Positions 35,246 through 45,917 of a stretch of 64,000 bases of DNA are shown here, one piece after another. The notes under the pieces were generated by a model that saw only the letters and a program-made list of their open reading frames with translations, was not told the DNA's origin and did no database searches. The translations under genes and the position numbers were made by a program. Within the stretch, counting starts at the first letter, position 1. Each line of letters opens with the position of its first letter. Source of the DNA: Clostridium sp. CMCC3677 (GTDB lineage Bacteria > Bacillota > Clostridia > Clostridiales > Clostridiaceae); contig NZ_JAMQHS010000001.1 in assembly GCF_023845585.1 (NCBI RefSeq), forward strand, positions 1 to 64,000, written 5' to 3'.

Positions 35246-38068
35246 ATGAATGATAAGATAATAATTAAAGGTGCAAAAGTTAATAATTTAAAAAATGTGA
35301 GTTTAGAGATACCAAGAGATAAATTAATAGTATTTACAGGATTATCAGGCTCTGGGAAATCCTCTTTAGCTTTTGATACATTATATGCAGAAGGGCAAAG
35401 AAGGTATGTTGAATCACTATCTTCTTATGCTAGGCAATTTTTAGGACAGATGGATAAGCCAGATGTTGAATATATAGAAGGATTATCTCCAGCTATATCA
35501 ATAGATCAAAAAACTACAAGTAAAAATCCAAGATCTACTGTTGGAACTATAACAGAAATATATGACTATTTAAGATTACTATATGCAAGAGTAGGCATTC
35601 CGCATTGTCCTAAGTGTGGTAAGGAAATTTCTAAACAATCTGTGGATCAAATAGTGGATAAAATAATATCTTATGGGGATAAAACTAAAATTCAAATTTT
35701 AGCTCCAATAGTTCGTGGAAGAAAAGGAACTCATGAAAAGATATTAGAAAATATTAAAAAGAATGGTTTTATAAGAGCTAGAATTGATGGAGAAATGTAT
35801 GATTTAACTGAAGAAGAGGTTAAACTAGATAAAAATAAAAAACATAATATTGAAGCTATTATAGATAGAATAGTAATAAAGGAAGATATTGAAAAAAGAA
35901 TTACTGATTCTATAGAAATGGCATTAAAGCTTGCTGATGGTTTAGTTATAGCTAATGTAGTTGGTAAAGAGGATATATTATTTAGTGAAAATTTTGCTTG
36001 TCCAGATTGTAGTATTAGTATAGATGAATTAGCACCAAGACTATTTTCTTTTAACTCACCTTTTGGAAAATGTGATTGTTGTGATGGTTTAGGAACTTTA
36101 TTTGAATTTGATGAAGATTTAGTTATACCTAATAAAGAGTTAAGTATTATGGATGGCGCAGTAGCAAGTTGGGGTGCAGGTAGACTAAAAGAAGAATCGT
36201 GGACATTTGCTATATTAAAGGCATTAGAAAGAGAATATGATTTACGACTTAATGTACCAATAAAAGATTTAAGTAAAGAAGAATTGAATTTATTATTGTA
36301 TGGTACAGATGGAAAGAGAATCAAAGTTGATTATGTAAAAGAAGGTGTAAAAGCTACTTATAATTATTCTTATGATGGAGAGATAAATTCTTTAAAAAGA
36401 AGATATAGAGAGACTAACTCAGATTACATAAAGAATGAAATAGAACAATACATGAGTGATAGTTATTGTCCTAAATGTAAGGGAGCAAGGTTGAAGAAAG
36501 AAGCCTTATCTGTTAAGGTAGGTGAAAAAAATATATATGAATTTACTACAATGCCAATAAATGAAGAGTTGGAATTTTTAAATAGTTTAGAATTTTCACC
36601 TAAAAATAAGATAATAAGTGAACAAGTCGTAAAAGAAATTAGAAATAGACTTCAGTTTTTACTTGATGTAGGATTAGATTATTTAAATTTATCAAGAAAA
36701 GCTGGTACTTTATCAGGCGGAGAATCTCAAAGAATAAGATTAGCAACACAAATTGGATCATCACTTATGGGCGTTTTATATATATTAGATGAACCAAGTA
36801 TCGGTTTGCATCAAAGAGACAATGATAGACTTATAAGTACCTTGAAAAATTTAAGAGATGTAGGAAATACAGTTATTGTAGTTGAACATGATGAAGATAC
36901 AATAATGGAAGCTGATTGTATTGTTGATATTGGACCAAGAGCAGGAGAACATGGTGGAGAAGTCGTTGCAGTAGGAACTGTAGATGAAATTAAATCATGT
37001 AAAGAATCAATAACAGGTCAATATTTAAGAGGTGAAAAGTATGTTGAAATTCCTAAGGAAAGAAGAAAAGGAAATGGAAAAGAAATAAAGGTAATAGGTG
37101 CAAAGGAAAATAATTTAAAGAATATAACTGCATCAATTCCTTTAGAAACTTTAACAATAGTAACTGGAGTTTCAGGGTCAGGAAAAAGTACATTTGTTAA
37201 TGAAATCTTATATAAAGGATTAAACAGATTAATAAATAAAAGCAAAAATCCAATAGGAAACCACAAAGAGATATTAGGTTATGAAAATATAGATAAAATC
37301 ATAGATATAGATCAAAGCCCAATAGGGAGAACTCCAAGATCAAATCCTGCAACTTATACAGGAACTTTTGATGTAATAAGAGAATTATTTTCTCAAACTA
37401 ATGAAGCTAAAATGAGAGGTTATAAGCAAGGAAGATTTAGTTTTAATGTTAAAGGTGGAAGATGTGAAGCTTGTTCTGGTGATGGAATAATAAAAATTGA
37501 AATGCAATTTTTATCAGATGTTTATGTACCTTGTGAAGTATGTAAAGGAAAAAGATATAATAGAGAAACTTTAGAGGTAAAATACAAAGGTAAAAATATA
37601 GATGACGTTTTAAATATGACTGTAGAAGAAGCATTAGAGTTCTTTGAAAATATACCAAGAATAAAAAATAAATTAAAAACATTAAATGATGTTGGATTAG
37701 GATATATTAGATTAGGTCAACCATCCACTCAATTATCAGGTGGAGAAGCGCAAAGAATTAAACTTGCATCAGAACTTTCAAAAAGAAGCACAGGAAAAAC
37801 ATTATATATTCTAGATGAACCAACAACTGGTTTACATATAGATGATGTTAACAGACTTATAGAAATATTACAAAGATTAGTTGATGCGGGTAATACAGTT
37901 GTTGTTATTGAACATAATATAGATATGATAAAATGTGCTGATTATCTAATAGATTTAGGTCCAGAGGGTGGAGATAAAGGAGGAACTATTGTAAAAACAG
38001 GAACTCCAGAACAAATAAGTAAATGTGATAAATCATATACTGGTAAGTATTTAAAGAAATTATTGTAA
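35246..38068 (+). CDS. uvrA: Excinuclease ABC subunit A
   Basis: Damage-sensing ATPase, 940 aa, with two ABC modules. Walker A motifs are [14 protein letters not shown] (N-terminal) and [14 protein letters not shown] (C-terminal); the signatures are [14 protein letters not shown] and [14 protein letters not shown]. Zinc-binding Cys sets CPKC, CPDCS/CDCC and CEACSGDG ... CEVCKGKR are intact. It lies directly after uvrB in one operon and works with UvrB and the UvrC encoded at 41.7 kb. Confidence 0.98.
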   Translation: MNDKIIIKGAKVNNLKNVSLEIPRDKLIVFTGLSGSGKSSLAFDTLYAEGQRRYVESLSSYARQFLGQMDKPDVEYIEGLSPAISIDQKTTSKNPRSTVGTITEIYDYLRLLYARVGIPHCPKCGKEISKQSVDQIVDKIISYGDKTKIQILAPIVRGRKGTHEKILENIKKNGFIRARIDGEMYDLTEEEVKLDKNKKHNIEAIIDRIVIKEDIEKRITDSIEMALKLADGLVIANVVGKEDILFSENFACPDCSISIDELAPRLFSFNSPFGKCDCCDGLGTLFEFDEDLVIPNKELSIMDGAVASWGAGRLKEESWTFAILKALEREYDLRLNVPIKDLSKEELNLLLYGTDGKRIKVDYVKEGVKATYNYSYDGEINSLKRRYRETNSDYIKNEIEQYMSDSYCPKCKGARLKKEALSVKVGEKNIYEFTTMPINEELEFLNSLEFSPKNKIISEQVVKEIRNRLQFLLDVGLDYLNLSRKAGTLSGGESQRIRLATQIGSSLMGVLYILDEPSIGLHQRDNDRLISTLKNLRDVGNTVIVVEHDEDTIMEADCIVDIGPRAGEHGGEVVAVGTVDEIKSCKESITGQYLRGEKYVEIPKERRKGNGKEIKVIGAKENNLKNITASIPLETLTIVTGVSGSGKSTFVNEILYKGLNRLINKSKNPIGNHKEILGYENIDKIIDIDQSPIGRTPRSNPATYTGTFDVIRELFSQTNEAKMRGYKQGRFSFNVKGGRCEACSGDGIIKIEMQFLSDVYVPCEVCKGKRYNRETLEVKYKGKNIDDVLNMTVEEALEFFENIPRIKNKLKTLNDVGLGYIRLGQPSTQLSGGEAQRIKLASELSKRSTGKTLYILDEPTTGLHIDDVNRLIEILQRLVDAGNTVVVIEHNIDMIKCADYLIDLGPEGGDKGGTIVKTGTPEQISKCDKSYTGKYLKKLL

Positions 38069-38332
38069 TTTGGTTTTAAGTTATTAATTTTTTATTAAGA
38101 TATCATCTACGAGCTTTTATAATATAGACATTTGTATACGATAAATTTTACAATATAAATATGATATTAAATATAATGTGAAAATAAATTGATAATTATA
38201 GAAAACATAGGAATATTATAAAATAGTACGTTTTACTGATAAAAACAAAATGATATGTTTATAATGTCATAATTACTCTTTTTGTTGTATAATCATTATT
38301 ATGATGTAGTAAATATGTATTGAGGTGAAGTT

Positions 38333-38776
38333 ATGGATTTTTCAAAAATATCCGCAGGAATATTTGCAGCAATTTTCATTGTGGTTTTATATTTTATAAT
38401 TTATTATGCATTAAAAATAATGTATAAAGATATAAAAGGTGGAGGAAGAAGAAGAAGACCGACTAATTCTAGAGGTAATTTTGGTTTAGAGGTATTAAAA
38501 CCGGGCGAGTCTACTGATTTAAAAGAAGGTTCGGTAATTCCAATAAGAAACGATTTAACTGTTGGAAGAAAAGAAGAAAATTCTATTTCTCTTTCGGATC
38601 AGCACGTTTCAGGTAATCATGCGAGAGTATTTGTAAGAAATACTGGATTGTTTATTGAAGATTTAAATAGTACAAATGGAACTTATGTTAACGGAAATAA
38701 AATAAAAGGTAAACAAAAGTTATCTAACAAAGATGAAATAAGAATAGGTACTTCTACATTTAAAGTTCTAAGCTAG
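38333..38776 (+). CDS. Membrane-anchored FHA-domain protein
   Basis: 147 aa. One N-terminal membrane helix (GIFAAIFIVVLYFIIYYALK) is followed by a basic stretch (GGGRRRRPTNSRG) and a C-terminal forkhead-associated domain (about 75-146: LTVGRKEENSISLSDQHVSG, HARVF, LNSTNGTYVNGNKI). FHA domains bind phosphothreonine, suggesting control by a PASTA kinase. Located before rodA- and pbp-type genes, as with FhaB/FipA in Gram-positives, it likely tunes elongation. GAGGTGAAG precedes the ATG. Confidence 0.88.
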   Translation: MDFSKISAGIFAAIFIVVLYFIIYYALKIMYKDIKGGGRRRRPTNSRGNFGLEVLKPGESTDLKEGSVIPIRNDLTVGRKEENSISLSDQHVSGNHARVFVRNTGLFIEDLNSTNGTYVNGNKIKGKQKLSNKDEIRIGTSTFKVLS

Positions 38777-38800
38777 AGATTTAGCGGATGAGGTGAGATA

Positions 38801-40018
38801 GTGAGACGAAAAGGTGATACTAAGTTAATGATATTAACTTATATATTGTGCATGGCTCTTTTTGTGAATTTAGCAATTTTAAAAGATCCTATAGATAAGG
38901 GTGCCATATATATGGGTGCAATAATATGTGTGTTAATAACAGTAGCTAAGATTTTAATGAATAAGTTTTATCCTAATGGAGATAAATTTTTATTTATATT
39001 TTCATGTATATTATCAGTTATAGGTATAGCTGTATTATATAGATTAGATGTTACAGTGGCTATAAAACAATTAATATGGGTTATAGCAGGGATTGTAATA
39101 TATATGTTTATAGTACTTTCAATACCTGATATACGGGAGTTTGTAAAATATAAAAATGTATTCTTAATTATAACATTAATGTTAATGCCATTAGCATTAA
39201 TGTTTGGTTCGAAAATATATGGAGCTACTAACTGGGTATTTATTGGAGGAATGGGCTTTCAACCGTCGGAATTTGGAAAGGTAGCATTTGTACTGTATCT
39301 TGCTGCAGCACTTCAAAACTATGAAGATAAAAATAATATAAAAGAGGATTTTAAACAACTTTGGGAACCGGCTTTGGTAGTTATGTTTTCATTAGGGTGT
39401 ATGGTTCTTCAAAAAGATTTAGGATCAGCTTTAATATTCTTTGGAATAGCAATTACAATGCTTTATGTTGGAACAGGAAAAAAGAAATATGTAATAATAA
39501 GTTTAATTCTATTTTTAGTAGGTGCTTTTATTGCTTATAAGTTATTTGGTCATGTGAGACAAAGAGTAGAAATTTGGAGAGATCCTTGGAGTGATACAAC
39601 TGGTCAAGGATATCAGATAGTTGAAGGAATGTATGCTATAGCATCAGGAGGATTATTTGGCAGTGGTCTTGGTCAAGGATATCCAGGATTTGTTCCAGTT
39701 AATACTTCGGATTTTATATTTGCAGTAATTTGTGAAGAACTTGGAATAATAATAGGTCTTGGAGTTATGATTATATATTTCTTAATGTTCTATAGAGGAA
39801 TGAGAAGTGCTGTTTTTATAAAAGATAGATTTTCTCAATTAACTGCAGTTGGTTTTAGTGCCATGATAGCTTGTCAAGTATTAGTTATCATAGGTGGGGT
39901 TTTCGCGGTAATACCATTAACAGGTATAACCTTACCCCTTGTTAGTTATGGTGGTTCCTCAGTTATAACCATGTTTTTTGCGCTTTCAATACTGCAAAAA
40001 ATATCAGAGGAGGACTAA
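38801..40018 (+). CDS. FtsW/RodA/SpoVE family peptidoglycan polymerase
   Basis: SEDS-family glycosyltransferase, 405 aa with about ten membrane helices. Marks are FQPSEFGKVAFVLYLAA, LQKDLGSALIFFG, DPWSDTTGQGYQIVEGMYAI and the C-terminal LPLVSYGGSSVITMFFAL. It polymerises lipid II and works with a class B penicillin-binding protein, here encoded two bases downstream. Starts with GTG after GAGGTGAG. RodA, FtsW or SpoVE cannot be told apart from sequence alone. Confidence 0.93.
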   Translation: MRRKGDTKLMILTYILCMALFVNLAILKDPIDKGAIYMGAIICVLITVAKILMNKFYPNGDKFLFIFSCILSVIGIAVLYRLDVTVAIKQLIWVIAGIVIYMFIVLSIPDIREFVKYKNVFLIITLMLMPLALMFGSKIYGATNWVFIGGMGFQPSEFGKVAFVLYLAAALQNYEDKNNIKEDFKQLWEPALVVMFSLGCMVLQKDLGSALIFFGIAITMLYVGTGKKKYVIISLILFLVGAFIAYKLFGHVRQRVEIWRDPWSDTTGQGYQIVEGMYAIASGGLFGSGLGQGYPGFVPVNTSDFIFAVICEELGIIIGLGVMIIYFLMFYRGMRSAVFIKDRFSQLTAVGFSAMIACQVLVIIGGVFAVIPLTGITLPLVSYGGSSVITMFFALSILQKISEED

Positions 40019-40020
40019 CT

Positions 40021-41505
40021 ATGAAGGATATTTCAGATAGTGTAAAAAAAGTGATGATAGTTTTTCTATTTTGTTTCGTAGCTCTTATTTCTTATATAGC
40101 ATATTTTCAAGTTTTTAATGCTCCGAAAATAGCAGAGCAACAAGGAAATAAAAGATTAAGTGCAAGAAGAAATGAAGTACTTAGAGGAACTATATATGAT
40201 AGAAATGACAATGCTTTAACTAAAAGTGAAAAGAATAATGCTCTTACTCAGAAAAGAGAATATATATATGGTGATTTATATACTCATGCTTTAGGATACG
40301 TAGATCCAATATATAGAGCTACAGGCCTAGAAGCAGCATATGATAAAGAATTATCAGAGTATAGCTCTATTGGTAATACATTTTTAAACTTAACTAAAGA
40401 TTTTTCAATGGATAATTTAAAGGATGCTTTTAAGCAGAGAAAAAAAGAAGAAAATAAAATAGGTAATAGTATAATAACTACTTTAAATACCAATATTCAA
40501 AAGGTAGCTTATGATGCTCTTGGAAAGAATAAAGGTGCAGTAGTTGCATTAGACCCTAAAACAGGGGAAGTTCTTGCAATGGTATCAAAGCCAACATATG
40601 ATCCCAATAATTTAGAGGCAGCAATGAAAGCAGCTAATGAAGGAAGTGCGGATGATAGTCCACTTATAAATAGAGCGACTGGGGGATTATATCCACCAGG
40701 CTCAACATTTAAAACAGTGACTCTTACAAGTGCTTTAGAAAATATAGCAGGAATAACTAATAGACAATTCCAAGATGATGGTAAGCTTGTATTCAATGAT
40801 AGTCATTCATTAAGCAATGCAGGTGGAGCAGCTTATGGAAGCTTGGATTTAAAAAATGCATTTAGAGTGTCAAGTAACGTTGTCTTTGGTGGTTTAGCAA
40901 TGGAATTAGGCAATGATAAATTGAAATCTACAGCAGAAAAATTTGGATTTAATAATTCTATAGAAGCTGATGGATTTACAATACAAAAAAGTCAATTTCC
41001 AACACTAAAAAGTTATGAAGTTGGAAGTATAGCACAAACAGGAATAGGTCAAAGTAGTATATTATCTACGCCTATGCAAATGGCTTTAGTATCTAGCACA
41101 ATAGCTAATGATGGAGCTATGATGAAACCTAAATTAGTTAATAAAGTTATTGATAAGGATGGAAATACAGTAAAAACAGTAAATCCTGAAAAATTAAAAC
41201 AAGTTATGGATGCAAATGAAGCTGCTATAATAACAGATTATATGAAAAATTTAGTTGATTCTAAATTAAATAGTAGTTGGAGTATATTTAGAGGTACAGA
41301 AACTTGTGGTAAAACAGGAACAGCAGATTATCAATTACCAAATGGCCAAGATGCTAAACCTCATTCATGGTTCATAGGTTTTGCACCAGAGAATAATCCT
41401 AAAGTTGCAATAGCTGTTATTGTTGAAAATGGTGGATATGGATCAGGAGTCGCAGCCCAAGTTGCAGGTGAAGTTATACAATCTGCATTATCAAATCAAA
41501 AATAA
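40021..41505 (+). CDS. Class B penicillin-binding protein (transpeptidase)
   Basis: 494 aa. N-terminal membrane anchor (VMIVFLFCFVALISYIAYF), a short dimerisation region (RGTIYDRNDNALT) and the transpeptidase domain: SxxK motif as PPGSTFKTVTL, SxN as SSNVVFG, KTG as CGKTGTADY. Similar to PbpA of actinobacteria and SpoVD-like clostridial PBPs in being partnered with a SEDS gene. GAGGAGG precedes the ATG. Acts outside the membrane, cross-linking peptidoglycan; target of beta-lactams. Confidence 0.93.
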   Translation: MKDISDSVKKVMIVFLFCFVALISYIAYFQVFNAPKIAEQQGNKRLSARRNEVLRGTIYDRNDNALTKSEKNNALTQKREYIYGDLYTHALGYVDPIYRATGLEAAYDKELSEYSSIGNTFLNLTKDFSMDNLKDAFKQRKKEENKIGNSIITTLNTNIQKVAYDALGKNKGAVVALDPKTGEVLAMVSKPTYDPNNLEAAMKAANEGSADDSPLINRATGGLYPPGSTFKTVTLTSALENIAGITNRQFQDDGKLVFNDSHSLSNAGGAAYGSLDLKNAFRVSSNVVFGGLAMELGNDKLKSTAEKFGFNNSIEADGFTIQKSQFPTLKSYEVGSIAQTGIGQSSILSTPMQMALVSSTIANDGAMMKPKLVNKVIDKDGNTVKTVNPEKLKQVMDANEAAIITDYMKNLVDSKLNSSWSIFRGTETCGKTGTADYQLPNGQDAKPHSWFIGFAPENNPKVAIAVIVENGGYGSGVAAQVAGEVIQSALSNQK

Positions 41506-41512
41506 AAGAATA

Positions 41513-41599
41513 AGTTCTGTTTTAAATTTATGTTTATATATGAATAAGTATAGTCCAATTTTATCTATTACATAATTAACACATATTTAAAACAAAGCT
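41513..41599. repeat. Palindromic element copy, 87 bp
   Basis: The arms TTCTGTTTTAAATTTATG and TTAACACATATTTAAAACAA match the repeat family, and the interior AAGTATAGTCC is shared with the long copies at 1-133 and 21639-21922. No target duplication remains. Confidence 0.6.
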
Positions 41600-41618
41600 A
41601 AAATTAAATATATTTAAC

Positions 41619-41672
41619 TAACGCTATGTCTAGATGGTGTGTATAATGTAACACTATCTAGACATAGCGTTA
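41619..41672. terminator. 17-bp hairpin after the pbp gene
   Basis: TAACGCTATGTCTAGAT (41619-41635) pairs perfectly with ATCTAGACATAGCGTTA (41656-41672). There is no T-run, so it may be a terminator core or another inserted palindrome. Confidence 0.5.
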
Positions 41673-41678
41673 ACTAAA

Positions 41679-41720
41679 TGTTGATATTGTAATATCGATA
41701 GTATATTATAATATCAACAT
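41679..41720. repeat. Second hairpin, in the uvrC leader
   Basis: ATGTTGATATTGTAATA (41679-41695) pairs with TATTATAATATCAACAT (41704-41720), one G-T wobble. It lies 28 bases before the uvrC ribosome site. Confidence 0.5.
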
Positions 41721-41755
41721 TATTAGAATACAGAAAAATATAATTTGCGGAGGTG

Positions 41756-43636
41756 ATGATAATATTTGACTTTAAAAATCAACTTAAAATTTTACCAGAT
41801 AAGCCTGGGGTATATTTAATGAAGAATTCTCTTGGTGAAGTTATTTATGTTGGAAAAGCAAAAATACTTAAAAATAGAGTAAGACAATACTTTCAAAATT
41901 CAAAAAATCATTCTGAAAAAGTAAAAGCTATGGTAAAGAATATTGCAGAATTTGAATATATAATCACTGACTCAGAAATGGAAGCATTAATATTAGAATG
42001 TAATCTAATAAAAAAATATAGTCCAAGATATAACATACTTTTAAAGGATGATAAGTTTTACCCGTTTATAAAAGTTACTATAAACGAAGAATTTCCTAAA
42101 ATTTTTATTACTAGAAAATATGCAAAAGATGGTAATAAATATTTTGGACCATACACTAATATAGCTTCTGTTTATGAAACTATGAACTTAATAAAAAAAA
42201 TATTTCCAATAAGAACATGTAAGAAAGCTATAACAGAAGGTGGTAATCCAACTAGACCATGTTTAAATTATCATATAAAAAAATGCAATGCACCTTGTGC
42301 AGGATACATATCTAAAGAAGAATATAGAAATATGATAAGTGAAGTAATGGAACTTTTAAGTGGAAAGAATAAAGATTTAGTGAATAAACTTCAAAAAGAT
42401 ATGGAGAATGCTTCACAAAATTTGGAATTTGAAAAGGCAGCTTCATTGAGGGATAAAATAATAGCTATAGATAATATAGTAGAAAAACAAAAGATCTTTA
42501 AATCTCAAGAAGGAGACGAAGATTTTATTAATTTGTATAAAGATGAAAAAGATTGTTGTGTTCAAGTATTCTTTCTTAGAGGTGGAAAAGTTACTGGCAG
42601 AGAACATTTTATATTGGAAAATAGTACATATCAAGAGGAAAGTAGTATTCTATCTCAGTTTATGATTTCTTTTTATGGGGGAACGCCTAAAGTACCTAAA
42701 CATATTTATATCCCTAAAGAACAAGATACTGAAATTTTAGAAGAATTTTTAAAAATAAAAAGAGGTTCTAAAGTTAATGTTAAAGTGCCTAAAAAGGGAA
42801 GTAAAAAAGAAATGTTAGAATTAGTAAAAAATAATGCAAAGCTTACTTTAGAACAATTTAAAGAAAAGTTATTAATGGACAAGGAAATAAATAGAGGGTG
42901 TTTAGAAGAACTGAAGGAACTTTTGAATTTAGATGATATACCAAATAGAATAGAGTCTTTTGATATATCTAATATACAAGGCGTAGATTCAGTTGGTTCT
43001 ATGATAGTCTTTGAAAATGGAAAAGCCAAGAATAGTGATTATAGAAGGTTTAGTATAAAATATGTTAAAAATGGTAATGAATATGATAGCATGAGAGAAA
43101 TTTTAGAAAGAAGATTTACTCATGGATTAAAAGAAGTAAAAGAAATACAAGAGAGAAATCTTAAGTTTTCAAATGGAAAGTTCTCTAATTTTCCAGATCT
43201 AATTATGATGGATGGTGGAAAAGGTCAAGTTAATGTAGCTAAAGAGGTATTAAATAAGTTGGATATAAAGATACCTGTATGCGGATTAGTTAAAGATGAT
43301 CACCATTCAACTAGAGGGATTATTTATAATAACGAAGAGATTATTATAAATAGAAGCTCAAATCTTATGCAATTTATAAGAAGAGTACAAGATGAAGTTC
43401 ATAGATTCGCAATAACATATCATAGAAGTTTGAGAGATAAGAGAACACTACATTCAATATTAGAAGATATACCTAATATTGGTGCAAAAAGAAGAAGAGC
43501 GTTACTTATGAAATTTGGAAGTGTTGAGAATATAAAAAATGCTAAATTAGAAGAATTATTATCTACAGAATCAATAGATAATAAGGCTGCAGATAGTATT
43601 ATATCTTATTTTAAAAAACATGAACATAATTCATAA
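41756..43636 (+). CDS. uvrC: Excinuclease ABC subunit C
   Basis: Dual-incision nuclease of nucleotide excision repair, about 626 aa. GIY-YIG domain at the N-terminus (GVYLM ... EVIYVGKAKILKNRV), UVR motif (QNLEFEKAASLRDKI), RNase H-like nuclease domain (ESFDISNIQGVDSVGSMIVF, PDLIMMDGGKGQV) and C-terminal HhH pair (IPNIGAKRRRALLMKFGS). The start is doubtful. GTG 41753 and ATG 41756 overlap or touch the strong GGAGGTGAT site (41749-41757), while an ATA codon at 41762 (followed by FDFKNQLK) is ideally spaced from it. Two hairpins precede the gene. Confidence 0.95.
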   Translation: MIIFDFKNQLKILPDKPGVYLMKNSLGEVIYVGKAKILKNRVRQYFQNSKNHSEKVKAMVKNIAEFEYIITDSEMEALILECNLIKKYSPRYNILLKDDKFYPFIKVTINEEFPKIFITRKYAKDGNKYFGPYTNIASVYETMNLIKKIFPIRTCKKAITEGGNPTRPCLNYHIKKCNAPCAGYISKEEYRNMISEVMELLSGKNKDLVNKLQKDMENASQNLEFEKAASLRDKIIAIDNIVEKQKIFKSQEGDEDFINLYKDEKDCCVQVFFLRGGKVTGREHFILENSTYQEESSILSQFMISFYGGTPKVPKHIYIPKEQDTEILEEFLKIKRGSKVNVKVPKKGSKKEMLELVKNNAKLTLEQFKEKLLMDKEINRGCLEELKELLNLDDIPNRIESFDISNIQGVDSVGSMIVFENGKAKNSDYRRFSIKYVKNGNEYDSMREILERRFTHGLKEVKEIQERNLKFSNGKFSNFPDLIMMDGGKGQVNVAKEVLNKLDIKIPVCGLVKDDHHSTRGIIYNNEEIIINRSSNLMQFIRRVQDEVHRFAITYHRSLRDKRTLHSILEDIPNIGAKRRRALLMKFGSVENIKNAKLEELLSTESIDNKAADSIISYFKKHEHNS

Positions 43637-43708
43637 TTTATGCTATAATAATACGGAAATAATAATATTTACTTAAAAAATCAATATAAGTATTTGAGGA
43701 GTTTTATC

Positions 43709-44623
43709 ATGAATCAAAATAAAAACTATAGAGTTTTATTTAGCAATTTATACAGAGATACACAAATGCAAGAAAATGCAAAAATGAGTGAGCATATAAA
43801 TTTTAGAGTTGGGGGACCAGTAGATATACTTTTAACTCCAAATACTAAAGAACAAATAGTAGAAACAATAAAGATATGTAAAGAAAATAAGATACCTTTT
43901 TATGTTCTAGGAAATGGATCTAATGTTTTAGTTAAAGATTCTGGAATAAGAGGAGTTGTTATAAAGTTATCTGAATTTAATAATATAGTTAGAGATGGAA
44001 ATATAATAAAAGCAGAAAGTGGTGCGTTATTAAAAGATGTATCAGCTGAAGCTTTGAAAGCATCATTAACTGGATTTGAATTTGCATGTGGAATCCCAGG
44101 TAGTGTAGGTGGAGCTGTGTTTATGAATGCAGGTGCTTACGATGGAGAGGTTTCTTTTGTAATTAAAGAAGCAGAAGTTATGGATGAAGAGGGAAATATA
44201 ATAACTCTGTCAAAAGAGGAATTAAAATTAGGCTATAGAACATCAATAATAATGAAAAAAAATTATATAGTAATAAGTGCGACTTTCTGCTTTGAATCTG
44301 GAGAAAAAGACAAGATTGAAGGACGAGTATCTGAATTAACAAACAAAAGAGAAGAAAAGCAACCTTTAGAATTCCCATCTGCAGGTAGCACATTTAAAAG
44401 ACCTGAAGGTCATTTTGCTGGTAAGTTAATTCAAGATGCAGGATTAAAAGGTTTTACTTTAGGTGGAGCTGCTGTATCAGGCAAACATTGTGGTTTTATA
44501 ATAAACAAAGGGAATGCTACAGCTAAGGATATTCTAGATTTAATAGAATATGTTCAAAAAGAAGTAAAGAAACAATTTGATGTAGATTTATATCCAGAAG
44601 TTAGAATAATAGGTGAAGATTAA
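43709..44623 (+). CDS. murB: UDP-N-acetylenolpyruvoylglucosamine reductase
   Basis: FAD enzyme reducing the enolpyruvyl group to form UDP-MurNAc, second committed step of peptidoglycan synthesis; 304 aa. [52 protein letters not shown] and the catalytic-Ser region [19 protein letters not shown] are typical. ATG 43709 with GAGGAG at 43695-43700 is used rather than an upstream in-frame codon that would precede the site. Cytoplasmic. Followed by a strong terminator. Confidence 0.96.
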   Translation: MNQNKNYRVLFSNLYRDTQMQENAKMSEHINFRVGGPVDILLTPNTKEQIVETIKICKENKIPFYVLGNGSNVLVKDSGIRGVVIKLSEFNNIVRDGNIIKAESGALLKDVSAEALKASLTGFEFACGIPGSVGGAVFMNAGAYDGEVSFVIKEAEVMDEEGNIITLSKEELKLGYRTSIIMKKNYIVISATFCFESGEKDKIEGRVSELTNKREEKQPLEFPSAGSTFKRPEGHFAGKLIQDAGLKGFTLGGAAVSGKHCGFIINKGNATAKDILDLIEYVQKEVKKQFDVDLYPEVRIIGED

Positions 44624-44640
44624 TCATATAATATTTAAAA

Positions 44641-44686
44641 AAATAAAGAACTCAAAAGCGTTAATGCTTTTGAGTTCTTTATTTTA
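44641..44686 (+). terminator. Terminator of murB
   Basis: AAATAAAGAACTCAAAAGC (44641-44659) pairs with GCTTTTGAGTTCTTTATTT (44666-44684), 19 bp perfect. Confidence 0.9.
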
Positions 44687-44692
44687 AAAAAA

Positions 44693-44767
44693 GGCTATGT
44701 TTTAGCAGAGTGTTGATATATGCCACTTTACCTATTGCATACATCAACATGCATTTAAAACAGAGCC
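44693..44767. mobile_element. 75-bp MITE with exact 8-bp target duplication
   Basis: Starts GGCTATGTTTTAGCAGAG and ends TGCATTTAAAACAGAGCC. Inner arms GTTGATATATGC and GCATACATCAAC make a long terminal inverted repeat. Flanked by TAAAAAAA on both sides (44685-44692, 44768-44775). It inserted right behind the murB terminator, into its A/T tail. The rest of the gap to 45032 shows no supported element except a TATAAT-like box near 44970-44975. Confidence 0.85.
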
Positions 44768-45032
44768 TAAAAAAACTCTATATTGGAATTTTTAAAGTAG
44801 ATATTTAGTAGAAAATTTTTAGGATTTTAAACCCAAGTTTTCAATTCTAATCTTTTTATTTTAAACTAAAAGGCGTGATACAACTACTTTGTTCTTATAA
44901 TATTGATAAAACATTTAATTAAAAACAGTCATAGAACTTTTTTTATTACAATGTATACTCTATAATATGTTATAATTTTAAGATGATAGTTATTAAATAA
45001 GTTATCGTTTATAGATAAGGAGGTCTTATTAG

Positions 45033-45917
45033 ATGAGATTTGTGATAGTTACAGGATTATCAGGTGCAGGTAAAACACAAGCAACTAGAAGTTTAGAAGA
45101 CTTAGGATATTTTTGTGTTGATAATTTGCCACCTAAATTAATAAATAAATTTGCAGAGTTATGTTCTCAAAGCGATGGGAAAATTGATAAAGTTGCATTA
45201 GTAATTGATATAAGAGGAGGAGTCTTCTTTGATGATTTATTTGAAACTTTAAATTACTTAAAGGAAAATGAATTTAAATATGAAATATTATTTTTAGATG
45301 CCTCAGATGAAGTTCTTATAAAGAGGTTTAAAGAATCAAGAAGAAGTCATCCATTATCACCAGATGGTAGAGTTTTAAATGGAATAATTCAAGAAAGAAG
45401 CAAATTAAGAGAAATTAAAGACAGAGCAGATATAATAATTGATACATCAAAATATGCTATAAGAGATTTAAGAGAAAAGATGAATGAACATTATGGGGAT
45501 AATATTGAATCAGAAAAGCAATTATCAATTACTGTATTAAGCTTTGGATTCAAATATGGTATACCAGTGGATTCAGATTTAGTATTTGATGTAAGGTTTA
45601 TACCAAATCCATTTTATATACCTGAACTTAAACAATATTCAGGCAATGATAAATCAGTAAAGGACTATGTATTAAAGCAGGAAGAAACTATTACTTTTAT
45701 AGAAAAGTTACAAGATATGCTTGAATATTTAGTACCTAATTATATAAAAGAAGGAAAAAGACAACTTATAATCTCTATAGGATGCACAGGGGGAAGACAT
45801 CGTTCTGTAGCAATTGCTAATGAGATTCATGAAAGATTAAATAAAGGAAATTACAAAGCAAAGATAGAGCATAGAGATGTTGGTGAAGATCTTCATAGAG
45901 GAGAAAAGAAACTATGA
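45033..45917 (+). CDS. rapZ: RNase adapter protein RapZ / YvcJ
   Basis: Nucleotide-binding P-loop protein, 294 aa. Walker [20 protein letters not shown], the [13 protein letters not shown] segment, and the C-terminal [20 protein letters not shown] and [13 protein letters not shown]. In E. coli RapZ guides RNase E to GlmZ; in Firmicutes YvcJ's role is less clear, with links to competence. Its stop overlaps the start of yvcK by four bases (ATGA), and whiA follows: the conserved rapZ-yvcK-whiA group. AAGGAGG precedes the ATG. Confidence 0.96.
   Translation: MRFVIVTGLSGAGKTQATRSLEDLGYFCVDNLPPKLINKFAELCSQSDGKIDKVALVIDIRGGVFFDDLFETLNYLKENEFKYEILFLDASDEVLIKRFKESRRSHPLSPDGRVLNGIIQERSKLREIKDRADIIIDTSKYAIRDLREKMNEHYGDNIESEKQLSITVLSFGFKYGIPVDSDLVFDVRFIPNPFYIPELKQYSGNDKSVKDYVLKQEETITFIEKLQDMLEYLVPNYIKEGKRQLIISIGCTGGRHRSVAIANEIHERLNKGNYKAKIEHRDVGEDLHRGEKKL

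Noticed and set aside
35731..36324. Long open frame on the minus strand (197 codons) inside uvrA
   Set aside because: Fully inside a certain gene, no ribosome site, composition of an antisense shadow.
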